Assembly (NCBI GenBank): GCA_029168955.1
Contig: JAPDOI010000274.1
Location: 744,001 to 808,000 of the forward strand
Source: Aplectana chamaeleonis
Lineage: Eukaryota > Nematoda > Chromadorea > Rhabditida > Cosmocercidae
Direction of reading: 5' to 3'
DNA: 64,000 nucleotides
Position 1 is the stretch's first letter. Each line of letters begins with the position of its first letter. The notes under the pieces were generated by a model. That model was not told where the DNA came from and did not search any database. It worked only from the letters and a program-made list of their open reading frames with translations. Shown piece after piece: positions 44,631-55,500 of this stretch. The translations under genes and the position numbers were made by a program.

Positions 44631-45196
44631 CGGGCAGTAACGCCGGCTGAGGGGGCAGGCAATAACGGCTGACTAAACATTGTACCCGGACGAGTTCCCG
44701 TATTCACTGCCCCCTCAGCCGGTAAAAGGAGGTCCGCTCACCCGGTATTAGTTGCTTACCACGTGAATGATATCGATCTGCAGGAGCAGATAAAGCCCCT
44801 AGTAGGCCCTCCCTATTCCCCAGCAAGTTCGAGGCTTGCGCTTCATCCCTGAAGCGGCAAGCCTTACTTTGCTTCAAAATTGATGAACTGACCCGCTGTC
44901 ACATCCCCACGGTCACAACGAACCGTAAGGGGTGAGGGGTCAATGATCCGAATCGTGTGGATGACCACCCGTTTGAATTCCATCACCCGAATCAGCTCGA
45001 AGTCCATTTTGCCCGCGTCGTACATGACCCTGGTTTGCTTTAGCTCTTCAGTATTGGGCCAATGATATGCATATGCCTGCCCGCTCACCCCGTAAAGCCA
45101 TGCCCCTCAGCCGGTAAAATGCATGCCCGCCCGCTCACCCGGTAAGACGCTCCGCCCCCAAAATAAGCTCGCCCGCTCAGCCGGTGTTATTGCCTG
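44631..45196. mobile_element. GC-rich inverted-repeat element with 'cccgctcagccggtaa' motifs
   Basis: CGGGCAGTAACGCCGGCTGAG on the left pairs with CTCAGCCGGTGTTATTGCCTG on the right. CCCGCTCACCCGGTAA and CCTCAGCCGGTAAAA recur at 44710-44745 and 45080-45185, a minisatellite-like arrangement near each end. No target duplication is evident; a poly-C run flanks the left. An unusual open frame lies inside on the minus strand. Confidence 0.65.
44864..45088 (-). CDS. Unrecognised open frame inside the GC-rich element
   Basis: 74 codons reading MSGQAYAYHWPNTEELKQTR to DVTAGQFINFEAK. The frame is open a little further upstream. The composition, with mixed charged and hydrophobic residues and no low complexity, looks more protein-like than the other short frames around it. 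No family was recognised. It could be a captured gene fragment, part of an element-encoded protein, or chance. Confidence 0.25.
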   Translation of the reverse strand: MSGQAYAYHWPNTEELKQTRVMYDAGKMDFELIRVMEFKRVVIHTIRIIDPSPLTVRCDRGDVTAGQFINFEAK

Positions 45197-46999
45197 AGCA
45201 GTTCAAACACCATCAAATTGGTTGCTCAAATACGGTCATTCTGGCCCGTTTTTGCCGTTTCCAACGGCGCAAGCGTTCTAATGCAAACTGTACGAGTCTA
45301 TTAGCTTCTTTTTTTGCAATTTATTTAGCATTTCAATTCATCGAAATTCGAAACGGAACTTTGAAGGGAGGTATGGACAAAATGGATGTGTTACCGATTG
45401 TGGTATAAGCAGCTTCTCCGTAGAATCCCCTGAAAATCTGTCTCTGCGGTGCGGTTGTTGTAAATGCGATAATCATGTGGATGGAAGGTGTGTAATCTAT
45501 GTACTGCCACCCTCTGGAGGATGGCAGACCTCAAAGATGGGGAAAATGACCTGAATCAAACCTTAATCGAGGTACATTTGAGGCATGGTTGGGTTAGACG
45601 TGGGATCAGCTCACAATTTCCTTGGAAAACTTTCATTGCTCACTCGTCGGCCATGTTACAGTGCAGTGCCACATTGTCGGGAAGGATTTTTACGAAAAAT
45701 TTTTGTTGAAAAAACCACTTTTTGGTCCTTTGGAACCATGCATACCTGTCGTACAGTGGATTTTGATTGTACAGTTCTAATCACATTATTAGACTGAAAA
45801 TGCTATATTTTTTTGTTCCAGCCCTAGAGATGTGCAGTTGCGCAGAAGGATTTTTTTCTCATCCAATGCTGGAATTAAAATTACCGTTCTTATGCGGCAG
45901 AAGTTGTCGTAAGGATTTCAGAAATTTTCTCCAACCCCAATCCCTCCGCCTCGAATCGCATCACGACACGGAGCTTCGAATTGGACGACAGAAAAAAAAA
46001 GCTTTTTTGAAGGGTTCGTGAGGGAAATATCGTGAGAAATGTTCACTGGCTATCGTAGAATTTAGGGGGATTTCGTCATTCATCGCCCACATCGCATTCG
46101 GAATGCGAGTTATAAAATGTGGCATGGAAGTTTCTTATCGACGGGATTGGATGACCCAGTGAGCTGATATTGTTGATACTTTGTTGTGCACTTCTAATCC
46201 TTTTGCACGTTTTCTGTTTGTCCAAAGTTTTATGTTCATGTCTTGTTGTTTTCAGAAAACATTTCTATGAAAACGTACCACGCTTCAAGACAGAAGAACC
46301 CTTTCGTACAAAACAATGTGCGCAAAATTGGTGACATACGGTGTAGTCCATCAAACACATATCGCAAAATCGCTCTCACTAAGGTCAAGCAGACCGCCGT
46401 CTCGTACATCGAAGAAGCTATAGGCTTTCTCCCTCATTGCAAGCCGGACGATGTACGGCTTATCGGACTAATCATGTCGAAATCCCTACGCCACTCTTAT
46501 ATCGTGCCGTGACCCACCGCTCCAGTGCTTGCTCCTTCTGGGCTAGGTGGAAGTTTCGACAAAAAACTCGAAATTCTGAAGCTTTTCTTTTTTTTGTGTG
46601 TAATTACCACTTGACACAAAGCTTCAGGGATTTTGATATAACTTCTCTTGAAAGCATCTCCCAAATTTTGGGGTTTTTGTCCAACATTTTAACGCCCCCT
46701 CCCCCAGATTTCCAATTTTTTCGAGGGTTTTCACATCTCCACCGTGTGTCCCACGGGACAATAACTGGCTTTCGCTCATCAGGAGGCGAACATGTTAAAT
46801 TGGGATGTATGCGTATGTATATTGATCATCAACCGACAGTTTCAAGGTGTGCAATTTTTGGTGGACTACACCATAGTCCATTTCTGAGTGAAACTCATTT
46901 ACGGCTGCAGAAAATTGTGATATACCGTCTCCACTTCCACTTAGCCGTGTTTTTTGTCATTCCCTATTTTGATAGCTGGTCACCTATCTCCAACGATAG
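45197..46999. other. Unassigned stretch
   Basis: AT-rich sequence with several medium-length open frames, the longest 188 codons at 46437-47003, none resembling a known protein and none with convincing splice sites. Confidence 0.45.
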
Positions 47000-47215
47000 G
47001 TGAGGGCGGATAGAGGAAATATCCTCTGTTGACCCTCTAATCTCACCTCGGTTCGCCCTCAGCTATGCTCTACTTAGAGGGCCAGCGGAGGAAATATCCT
47101 CTGGTTGCCCGAAACCAGAGGATATTTTCTCCGCTATATTTTTTATTTCTTTTCGGGCAATCAGAGGAAATATCCTCTGGTTTGCTCGAAACGGCAATAC
47201 CTCACCTCGGCTCGC
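47000..47215. repeat. Repeated 'aggaaatatcct' palindromic motifs with a 23-bp hairpin
   Basis: AGAGGAAATATCCTCTG or a variant occurs at about 47018, 47087, and 47163, with GGATATTTTCTCC at 47120. AGCGGAGGAAATATCCTC-TGGTT (47084-47106) pairs with AACCAGAGGATATTTTCTCC-GCT (47113-47135) with one mismatch. Confidence 0.7.
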
Positions 47216-48043
47216 ACACATTATTGTCGCAGATCTTCAACGAAAAAAAACCGGAATTCCCATTACTTATCGCGTTTGCGATGATACTTCTTCAGTCTCC
47301 CATTTCTCACTGACTCTGGCCTTCGCTTCGCACACGCACGCGAGGGAACCATGGAATTTCGTTTTTACACAGCCTATGCAGCCTGTAGTGAGAAATTAAA
47401 TCCGAAATGACAGCGCTACTATAATGGTTACCGGATATTCGAAATCAAATAAATATTCGATTTTTTTTCGGCGAACGACTGTCCATATATTTTTGTAAGC
47501 TAGGGACGCGCAGTGAGAGCGCAGGGGGTAAATCGTGTTATAGATAGTCGGTACCGCTTTTCATTCATTTCTTTTCGTTGAATATTTTCTCGTCGTTCTT
47601 TCTCTTCTTTTCGAGCGTTGCTATCGCATCATACATTGTTCGTAAAAAGTCAGGCAATGGACAGGAAAAAAACTATCCGCGAAGCAATACGCCAACAAGC
47701 AATCCAGTTGCGTGCTTGCACTTACCCGGGAATAGCCTCCGGCATTTGCTGTGTTGAGGCGGTGTACTATGAATCACACTAGTTCCTAGGGAAGCCGTAT
47801 TGTTACTCTGAGAAAATTCGCCGCGTCAGTGCCGGGGAAATACCGCGACCCTCGAATATGCCGCGATAGTACCGCAGCGGCTCAGTGATTGGACGATTCT
47901 GTTGCCGTGTCTTGGGCCTCGACATCGCCGCAATAGTACCGCAGCGGCTCCGCGCTAGAATCGCACCTGCTTCGCGAGGATGCAGTAGCGAACCCGCGTG
48001 GAGTACGATATACTGTCCTGTGTGGTAAAACGAATTTGTCGAC
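47216..48043. other. Unassigned stretch before the SL1-like segment
   Basis: ATAGTACCGCAGCGGCTC is directly repeated at about 47869 and 47936; related CCGCGGCTCCGCGGTA motifs follow at 48230-48282 and near 53540. No coding gene recognised. Confidence 0.45.
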
Positions 48044-48127
48044 GGTTTAATTACCCAAGTTTGAACTACGTTCCGTATTTCCTTGGGCGCGAAAACCGCG
48101 GTGACCTCTGTCCATATCAGACAGAGG
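48044..48127 (+). ncRNA. SL1 spliced-leader-like sequence with a downstream hairpin, probably degenerate
   Basis: Bases 48044-48064 are identical to the first 21 of the 22 bases of the nematode SL1 leader (starts GGTTTAATTACCC); the 22nd is A instead of G. A working SL RNA gene needs a GT donor right after the leader, an Sm site and a 3' hairpin. Here the leader is followed by ACTACG, not GT, and no clear Sm site is seen. However, CCTCTGTC (48105-48112) pairs exactly with GACAGAGG (48120-48127) around a seven-base loop, at about the distance of the third SL RNA stem. It could be a decayed SL1 RNA gene or the start of a reverse-transcribed, trans-spliced mRNA. Confidence 0.6.
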
Positions 48128-48568
48128 ACTTAACAACCGCAGATGCGTAAATTTGTTCTTAGACCCCCCAATTTGTATTATAATTCTTAATTAACTTCGT
48201 ATCAAATACTCTCCCGGAGCCGCAGCGGCAGTGAAGCATTGCCGCTACTGCTCCGCGGTAGTGCCGCCGCGGCTCCGCGGTAATTTCTTTCAGAGTATGC
48301 TCCTATCTTGATATGTAGCCTGTGATACTTGACTCTGAGTACTCCTTCCAGGACCTGACCTATTATTACTAGCTTCGAGCGTTTTAGGAAATCCTTTCAC
48401 CTACTTTCTCCTGATCTGCTTCATTCAGCTAGCTGAGACCTTGCCAATTGATCTCCCTGCAAGTTGATCCCTTGTTCGTGTGTTACTTCAACGATGTCAT
48501 GTGTTTAGTTGATTTTTTGTTTTTTTTTTGTCATCACTTGATTTTTGCTTTTTAATTTCTTTGTTGTT
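48128..48568. other. Unassigned, probably 3' part of a LINE
   Basis: Contains the GCGGCAGTGAAGCATTGCCGC palindrome-like motifs at 48224-48245, then T-rich sequence leading to a LINE-like tail. No protein remnant seen. Confidence 0.4.
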
Positions 48569-48608
48569 GGCATGCCCGAAAGGGCGTATATAAATAAATA
48601 AGTAAATA
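48569..48608 (+). repeat. LINE-type 3' tail
   Basis: CATGCCCGAAAGGGCGTATA has a small hairpin (GCCC...GGGC) and is followed by a TAAATAAATAAG microsatellite, the form of many non-LTR retrotransposon 3' ends. No reverse transcriptase is attached, so this would be a 5'-truncated copy. Confidence 0.55.
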
Positions 48609-48782
48609 CACAATTTATGAAGGTAGAACAAGTACTGAAAGAGAAGAGACTTCCCATGTAATTTCGCTACACTTTCAAAACAAGATTGCTGTGTCGTCTT
48701 ACCTCCGGAAAATTGTGTGGTTTATTTCATGGTCTCGAGTCATCCCCACACGTAGAACCTGGGAGCCTCGACGCTGACTCAA

Positions 48783-49265
48783 AGGCAGTGTTCACGATGA
48801 TTTTCGTCCCCGAGTTTTTCACATAAAACGATGCGTTGGCCTCCAAGGATACCAAAATTACGAAGAAACGGCGAGAAGCGCATTAAATCGTCATATTTCA
48901 GTGACATTAATCTCTGGCCTGGACTTGTTGTCCTGTTGGATGAACATGTTCATGGTGGTTGTCACCGGTGGAAAATTGGGTCAATCGAAAGTGGAAGAAT
49001 ATTTTATGCCAAGCAGGATTAGTTAGGGCCCTGAGGAACAAACGGAGCAATTAAGAGTAGAGAATTGCAAAGGACGGGTCTACAAAACATTTCATTGTCA
49101 CAGCAAACACTTCCTGTGATACTTAAGAGGCGGGGTGATAGTTGAGGAATTCGTGTACTTCTGGAGCGTTTTTCCCAATTTATGCGGTGTTATAGTTCTA
49201 CCCGGGGGCCACCTATTCAATACAGCGAATAATCTCAAATTTGAAGATTATCGTGAACACTGCCT
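48783..49265. mobile_element. TTAA-family MITE, A type (first of three in tandem)
   Basis: AGGCAGTGTTCACGATGATT and TTATCGTGAACACTGCCT are the ends. The left flank is CTCA (decayed TTAA); the right TTAA, 49266-49269, is shared with the next copy. Orientation is opposite to the next copy. Confidence 0.8.
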
Positions 49266-49269
49266 TTAA

Positions 49270-49753
49270 AGGAGGTGTTCACGATAATCTTCGATTTTGA
49301 GATTAATAGCTAAATCGATTGTTTGACCCCCGGGTAGAACATAAATGACGAAGGAATCGAGAAAAACGCACCAGAAGGTCACGAAATCCTTTCCTCTCAC
49401 CCCACCTCTTTACTCCCACAGGAACTGTTCGTTGTCACAATGAAATCATTTGTGAGCCCGTCCTTTACAATTACTTGCTCTCTGTTGCTCCGTTGTCTTC
49501 TTCGGACCCTATCTAGTACTATTTTGCCTGGAATATTCTTCCATTTTCGACTGATCCCATTTTTCACCGGTGACAACCACCGTGAACATGTTCATACAAC
49601 TGGACAACTAGTCCAGGCCAGAGATTAATGTCACTGAAATATGACGTTTTAGTGCGTTTCTCGCCGTTTCTTCGTAATTTCTGTAACACTCGGTGGCCAA
49701 CGCTTTGCTTTGAGTGGAAAACTCGGGAACGAAAATCATCGTGAACACTGCCT
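49270..49753. mobile_element. TTAA-family MITE, A type (second of three)
   Basis: AGGAGGTGTTCACGATAATC and ATCGTGAACACTGCCT, TTAA on both sides (49266-49269, 49754-49757), both shared with neighbours. This is the cleanest full-length A-type copy. Confidence 0.88.
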
Positions 49754-49757
49754 TTAA

Positions 49758-50230
49758 AGGCACAGTCCAAACTCAGAATCGATTTTTCGTATTTCTGATT
49801 ATCTTGGAGAAAATGTCGCGCTGATCATAATTGTGTCTCCAGAATCGCTCAGAACTCACTACGAACCGAGTTACGGCTCCTCAAAACTTTTAGTTTTGGA
49901 CGGCTAGAAGTTCGCGGACGAGTTGTCCCGAGCCTGTATTTTCTCGTTCTTCGCATCCATCGTTCTGAAGCAGGCCACAATACAAAGCCAGACCAAAAGC
50001 AAATCGAAGAACATAGGATTTGAATAAAATCATTCGCGCGCCTCTTTCCTATTGAGGTCGGAAACCTGGCAGTGGGCGTTACCCATTTTGTCTTCAAGGG
50101 GGCGTGGTCGACTTTTTCCTAGCTTTTTCTCGCTTATTTGAGCGAATTGAGATTTCGCGCTTGGCAGGGTTGCTATAGGCGGCGACCGGACCATAATATC
50201 AAAAATTATCTCTGAGGTTGGACTGTGCCT
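49758..50230. mobile_element. TTAA-family MITE, 'aggcacagt' type (third of three)
   Basis: AGGCACAGTCCAAACTCAG and GGTTGGACTGTGCCT with TTAA at 49754-49757 and 50231-50234. The interior is shared, inverted, with 52689-53119 (GAAGTTCGCGGACGAGTTGT-type block). Confidence 0.88.
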
Positions 50231-50234
50231 TTAA

Positions 50235-50559
50235 GGAGCAAAATGATTGTGCGTCGCGGCTTCCAGGTACGTAGACACGGGCTATACACTTATCACGGAA
50301 AGTGTTGACAAACAATATTGACGATGAAGACGTGACTCGTGTGTGATAGACGCCAACAGAATCTAACTTGCCTTGACGTGTTACTAGTATTTTAACGTGC
50401 ACCAACTGTCTTGGCACGGAATCTCCCATTTGGTTCGTTTTTTTTCGGAAGGTTGCGTTGCTTCTCACTTATTTCTGCCTCCATGATCTCAAATCACCGT
50501 AGTCCCAACACGTTTTTGATTGCATCGCGTTGCGGTTGACCGCAACCGCGGACCGGACT
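50235..50559. other. Unassigned stretch
   Basis: Ends in the self-complementary GCGGTTGACCGCAACCGC at 50530. Nothing else recognised. Confidence 0.4.
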
Positions 50560-51035
50560 CTGAGAAAATTTGCACCGGCGGCAGACCAACCCTGCCTTGA
50601 AGGCTCCTAATCGGTGCCTGCAGGGTAGTGTCTATCCAGAGTCCCTCCACCAGCTATGCCATTGCATCAGCCCCGCGTCGGTGTCTCAACCAGGACGCGG
50701 CGGCTCCCAAACCCTTCTGGAATTACCTCAACCCTATCTCGACGGTGCCTGATTCGGGCCGCGACGGTGCCTGAATCTGGTTGCCCCCAGAGAAAGCCCC
50801 CCTAGATCCGGACAAGGGCTTAACCTTCACCGAGGTCTGCGGTGAGGAACCACCCTCACTGCGGACAGCGGCGAAAACCGCCCCACCCCCCAGCCGTGGG
50901 ATCCCCTATCCCCAGCGGTCAAAAATATGCTGGCCTCCGGAGAGGGACTCGAAGTCACCTTCTAGGGCCGGCATCAGAATGCTGAATGAGGACTCGAGTA
51001 AGATGAGGCACCTTTTATACCGGCTGTGCATGTGA
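50560..51035 (-). promoter_or_regulatory. GC-rich module with TATA box, first copy
   Basis: On the minus strand GGTATAAAAGG (51022-51011) is followed by about 90 bases that align, in order, with the second copy at 55500-55700: TATAAAAGG, CTCA, AGCATT or GGCATT, GGCC, GAAGGTGACTT. The arrangement (TATA box, then conserved downstream sequence) resembles a transcribed element's promoter and start region. No protein follows. Proposed as the 5' end or LTR of an unknown retroelement. Confidence 0.45.
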
Positions 51036-52688
51036 TAAACACATCAGGACGTGATCATTCGCTTTACCATTTTTTTCATGTCTGCCACTGTAGGGGTGGC
51101 GTCGCGGTGATATCGCGAAGCCGGTGCGAAGCTGTTGCGAGGTCCACGCTTCGCTATCGCGGTACCGTTCATGATTGCGGTGCCGTTGCTGTAATGTTGT
51201 GGACAAGAAGGAATCTTGCAAGATTCCGGAGCCGTTGCTACATCGGCCCGGCACGGTCTCGGGTTGCGGTGCCGTCCCGCCACGGTCAATGCAAATTTTC
51301 TCAGAGGAATTTCTTTTTGATAAGGACAGTCCCTATCAAGAACAATTGGATCAATCCCGAAAGGGGTGCTGAAAGCTGGTAAGACGTGCTTTCTTAACGT
51401 TGAATCAAACCACTCGGAGCTTTCCGACTAGAAGGCGTTGAAAATTATCCTATCTGTCGATTTGATTCTATTTTGTCGATCTGAATATCGAAGAGAAATG
51501 ACTAGATCAGAACATTTCTCTACTAACAATAAGCAGCTCTAGGACGCTGAAATTTTATAGCATCATTGCGTAATTTTCAGTTAAGAAGGTAGATGCAATT
51601 CGTCAACCCAAAACTAACCTTATTTCCCAGTGATGGGGTAAGCCTCATTGCTTCCTATTGTTTCTTAATTTGTTGATTATATTGTTCTGAATTCACAAAT
51701 TCCTGAGCTACGGCTGCTCATATTGATCTCTCATAAACAAGTTATTCTTATGTCTAATGGATGGCTGTAAAAGCTGAAACCTATCTATACTTTTTTGAGC
51801 TTTGATGGTCTTGTTTTGCTATTGGGGGTTACCATTTTATCAGACGTCGTTGTTAGCGGAAAAGCGGTTAATCGATCTAAATCACTTGTCGTGCGAGACA
51901 AACTTATCATTTTTGACGGCCAGAGAACGAGTCACATGTGAACGTAGGAATGATCTATTTAAATAAAAAGACAGTTGAGCTGACTCACTCAATCCTTCTC
52001 GGAAACGGCATTTCTCTCAAAGAAGTGTCGTTGACTCATACATGTGTTATCAAATCGTCATGGATGACGTTGGGCTCTGGAAAAAGGCGTTGTCTGGAAA
52101 ACCCCTTCAACTGCTTTTTGCCTTCTTAAACATTAGCTGTAGCTAAGATTAAACCTTTTTAAGGGTGCATTTTACGTGCTATGCTTTCTGAGATAATGAT
52201 CATGAATTCTGTGTCAAAAATGCTCAAGTGAAGCGAATCATGAGCAGCAATAGTCTGATTTCTCGGTTTTTGTGTTGTATCCAAACTACGCACAAAATAA
52301 AGAAGAAGATCAGGCTTTCATTTAGACCTTTTGCTGGAAGTAGATTCCCCGCCAACTTCCTCGCCGTTGGCCCAACACCGGTGCGGCAGGTGTATGCCAA
52401 GCTGATGTGATGACTGACAACGCCAAGAAAGCGTTCGGAGAATCTTCCGCCAGCATGAGATCTAAATATGTAGTGAAGATTAAACAGATGGCTAATAGGA
52501 TAGATGCAACCACCAAAGGTTTTTAGAATCTATCCAGGTAAACTTATTTCCGATTTCCTATGCTTTTTGGCGTTCCGATTTCCGAAATTGAAATGGTTGA
52601 CTCCTCATACCCACTCTAGTGAGCAATGTCGTGGAGCCTGGGATGTTGATCGAATTCACAGCGCGGGTGGGGCAAATGAGTCCGCTAA
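51036..52688. other. Unassigned stretch
   Basis: 51090-51290 holds GC-rich GCGGTRCCGTT-type repeats. 52535-52600 (TTATTTCCGATTTCCTATGC, GGCGTTCCGATTTCCGAA) is a remnant end of the CAGGGATGAGCGG hAT-like family. A 37-codon open stretch at about 52410-52521 (MTDNAKKAFGESSASM) has coding-like composition but no support. Confidence 0.45.
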
Positions 52689-53119
52689 AGGCACAGTCTC
52701 TATGAACCCTGCCAAGCGCGGAATCTCAATTTGCTCTAATAAGCGAGAAAAGGCTAGGAAAAAATCGAACACGCCCCCTTGAGAGAAAAAATGGGCAACG
52801 CCCACTGGCAGGCTTCCGACCTGAATAGGGAGGAGGCGCGCGAATGATTTTATTCAAGACCTATGTTCTTCCTTTTGTTTTCGGTCTGGCTTTATATTGT
52901 GACCTGCTTCAGAATGTTGGCTGCGAACAACGAGGAAATACAGACTCGAAACAACTCGTCCGCGAACTTCTACCAGTTCAAATTCAAAATCTTTGAGGGG
53001 CCGTAACTCAGTTCGTAGTGAGTTCTAAGCGACTCTGGAGACACCATGGTGATCAGCGTGAAATTTTCTCCAATATAGGCAGAAAAACGAAAAACTGATT
53101 CTGAGCTTGGACTGTGGCT
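52689..53119. mobile_element. TTAA-family MITE, 'aggcacagt' type
   Basis: AGGCACAGTCTCTATGAAC and CTTGGACTGTGGCT are the ends; CTAA (52685-52688) and TTAA (53120-53123) flank. The interior matches 49758-50230 in inverse orientation. Confidence 0.8.
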
Positions 53120-53866
53120 TTAACACGCGCCCTAACGACGAAATGAACGCAGCGGTTTTTCGTCGCGCGCGTCACGTGTGCAAGCTAAACTGCTCCTTCG
53201 CCCCTCTCGCGCTGTGAATTCGATCAACATCAGGGATGTGCGGCAAACGATTTTGAGATTTCTGCAAACGGCAATCGGCAAGAAAATCCCAAAAACGACC
53301 GGCAAACGGCAAAAAAACTCATCCCTTAGATTGACCCGAAAGTTATTCACATGTGCCGCTCTACTTTTTTTCCTTTTTTTCCAACACTTGTGTCAACATT
53401 CTAATTATTTCAATTCATGTCAACATTCTAATTATTTCAATTCAAGGGAGTATTTCTATTTCAAGGCATCGGATGAACAAGAACAAGACATGTGGGACCT
53501 CATGGAAATCACCGCTGCGGCAATGTCGTGGTGGCCCCGCGATAGTGCTACTGCGGCTCCGCGATCGTTGACTGCGCTCTGACAAAAATAGGACCGACTG
53601 CGAGTAACTCATATGAAATGAGTCATAATACAACTGGGTGGGCCTAAAACAAAAATAAACACCTGCGGTGCTCGCGTACTCTGCCTGATAGGGACAGAGT
53701 GCCGTTATTGCGACCTAGGATATACGGGATGTACGTCAAATTTGGGCTATTGAACCACCAAAAATCTCGTTCTACCACACGTAACAATGAATCAAAGCCG
53801 ACGGTTGAGCGAACAACGGATATTCGGATTACCCTTACAAGGGAGGGTTGCACACTATAGTTGTAC

Positions 53867-54085
53867 ACGAACGAAATTTTCGAAATTTTTTTCGTTCGTT
53901 CGAAAAGTCGTCGAACGAATTTTTTTCAAATTTCGTTCGTTCGAAACTTTGTGGAACGAATTTTTTTTTCAAATTTTTTTCGTTCGAAATCTTTTCGAAC
54001 GACTTTTTTTCAAATTTCGTTCGTTCGAAAAGTTTTCGAACGAAAATATTTCAGTTTTCGTTCGTTCGATATTTTTTTCGAAATT
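53867..54085. repeat. Array of CGTTCGTTCGAAA units
   Basis: Four units of about 50 bases, each CGTTCGTTCGAAA then a TCGAACGA or GGAACGA and a T-run with CAAATTT. Units are partly self-complementary. All three forward frames stay open because the repeat lacks stops, which gives spurious open frames. Confidence 0.75.
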
Positions 54086-54124
54086 GTGCTCATAAGATGG
54101 AGTTTCGAGATGCCACTTTAATAT

Positions 54125-54500
54125 TATAGTGAGAACCGAATAATTTCGAATAATTCAATCAATCATTTTTTTTGCTTCAATGCCAGAATGGCTTGCGCTG
54201 TTTTCCATTTCCAGACATCAAGCAGTACCCAAGCTTTCCATAATTGATGGCAAAGTAGTATTCTTCGCATTCACAAAATCCCAATTGCCACTTAATCGAA
54301 AAAAAAAATCGATTTTTCGAGTATTCCCGAATAACTGATAATTTTGATTCTGTGAAAGCGAAAACTTTTTTTCTGCTATGGATTCTGGAAAGTTTCCCCC
54401 TTAGTTGGTGTCTGAAAACCAAAGAGAGCTCAAACCGTTTCGAGTTAGAAGCGAAAAATTGATTGAACGGATTATTCGAAAATATTCTGTCCTCACTGTA
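54125..54500. mobile_element. 376-bp hAT-like MITE, TTTAATAT duplication
   Basis: TTTAATAT at 54117-54124 and 54501-54508. Ends TATAGTGAGAACCGAATAAT and the related complement TACAGTGAGGACAGAATATT. No coding capacity. Confidence 0.85.
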
Positions 54501-54559
54501 TTTAATATGTTCTAGGGGGATCACAGTGCTCCAATATTCTATTCTCAGAATCGGCTAAA

Positions 54560-55200
54560 TGCCTCATGGGTTCACAGAAGATTTCCGAAAGTGGGCATTT
54601 CCATAGCTTCACCAATAGGGGTACACGAATGAAAATTTTTAGGTCGTTAAAAAAATTGTCCCGGATTGAGCTTAAAATTTGTTTTTGGGGGTTGTTTTGG
54701 ACGCTGATTACGAATCTGAGGCCCATTTGTCAAGATTTGAAAAATTCCATCTGATTTGGTCCGAAGCTTCGAAATGGGGGAAAATTTGCTGCCTAAACGC
54801 GATTTCGATAAATTACGGTAGGTTTCGGTGGGTATACGGTAGCTCAGTCAAAGTCTAAGATTTTACTCAAAATTTCACTGTGGGTGTTATTTGGGACGCT
54901 GAACACGAATTTGAGGTCCATTTTTCCATTTTCGAAATTTCAAGGTAGATATCGCCTGTTAAAAGGCATTATGCCTACCGTAACCTACAGTAACCCTGAG
55001 TCTGGCGAGGAATAGACCCCAGATTCGGGTTCAGCGCCCTAAATAACCCCTAGTTGAAAGTTTGGAGCCGAATCCGAGAAAATTTTTCTGAACGCCCCAA
55101 AAATTCCCTGATGGGGTAGGTAAGTACCCTTCCCTTTTTTGAAGCAATAAAAATGCCTTTTTGGAATCCTCTTAGCCATTTAGCCAATTTCAAGCACGGA
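54560..55200. repeat. Old 'gctgaacac' repeat copy
   Basis: Shares GGTGGGTATACGGTAGCTCA, GGGACGCTGAACACGAATTT and TACCGTAACCTACAGTAA-type blocks with 30531-30960 and 58380-58740. Confidence 0.6.
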
Positions 55201-55299
55201 TCATTTATATACTCTCACAGACCTACAGCAACGACAGCATGATTTTCCAAATCGCCACCGGCACCGGAAGGTGACAACCCTCCCTTCTCAGACAGTAGG

Positions 55300-55500
55300 T
55301 GCGGGCGGATCGCTGGCTTTTGGCGGGCGGATCGCTGGCTTTTGGCGGGCGGATCGACATCCCCCCCGCCATCCGCCCGCCACTAGCCAGCTATCGGCCC
55401 GCCGGTAGCCAGCTATCCACCCGCCACTAGCCAGCTATCCGCCCGCCACTAGCCACCGATCCGCCCGCCATTAGCCACCGATCCGCCCTCGACGCCACAT
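55300..55500. repeat. Minisatellite block, both orientations
   Basis: GGCGGGCGGATCGCTGGCTTTT repeats about three times up to 55350, then its complement type (CGCCACTAGCCAGCTATCCG) repeats about six times. The switch of orientation lies near 55355-55370. Confidence 0.8.

Noticed and set aside
46437..47003. A 188-codon open frame on the + strand
   Set aside because: No family resemblance, no splice context, rich in residues expected from T-rich DNA, and it overlaps another frame equally open; taken as chance.
48044..48127. Calling it a functional SL1 RNA gene
   Set aside because: The base after the 21-mer is A and no GT donor or clear Sm site follows, so only an SL1-like or degenerate call is supported.
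53787..54129. Three overlapping phenylalanine-rich frames
   Set aside because: They arise from the stop-free CGTTCG array in all three phases.
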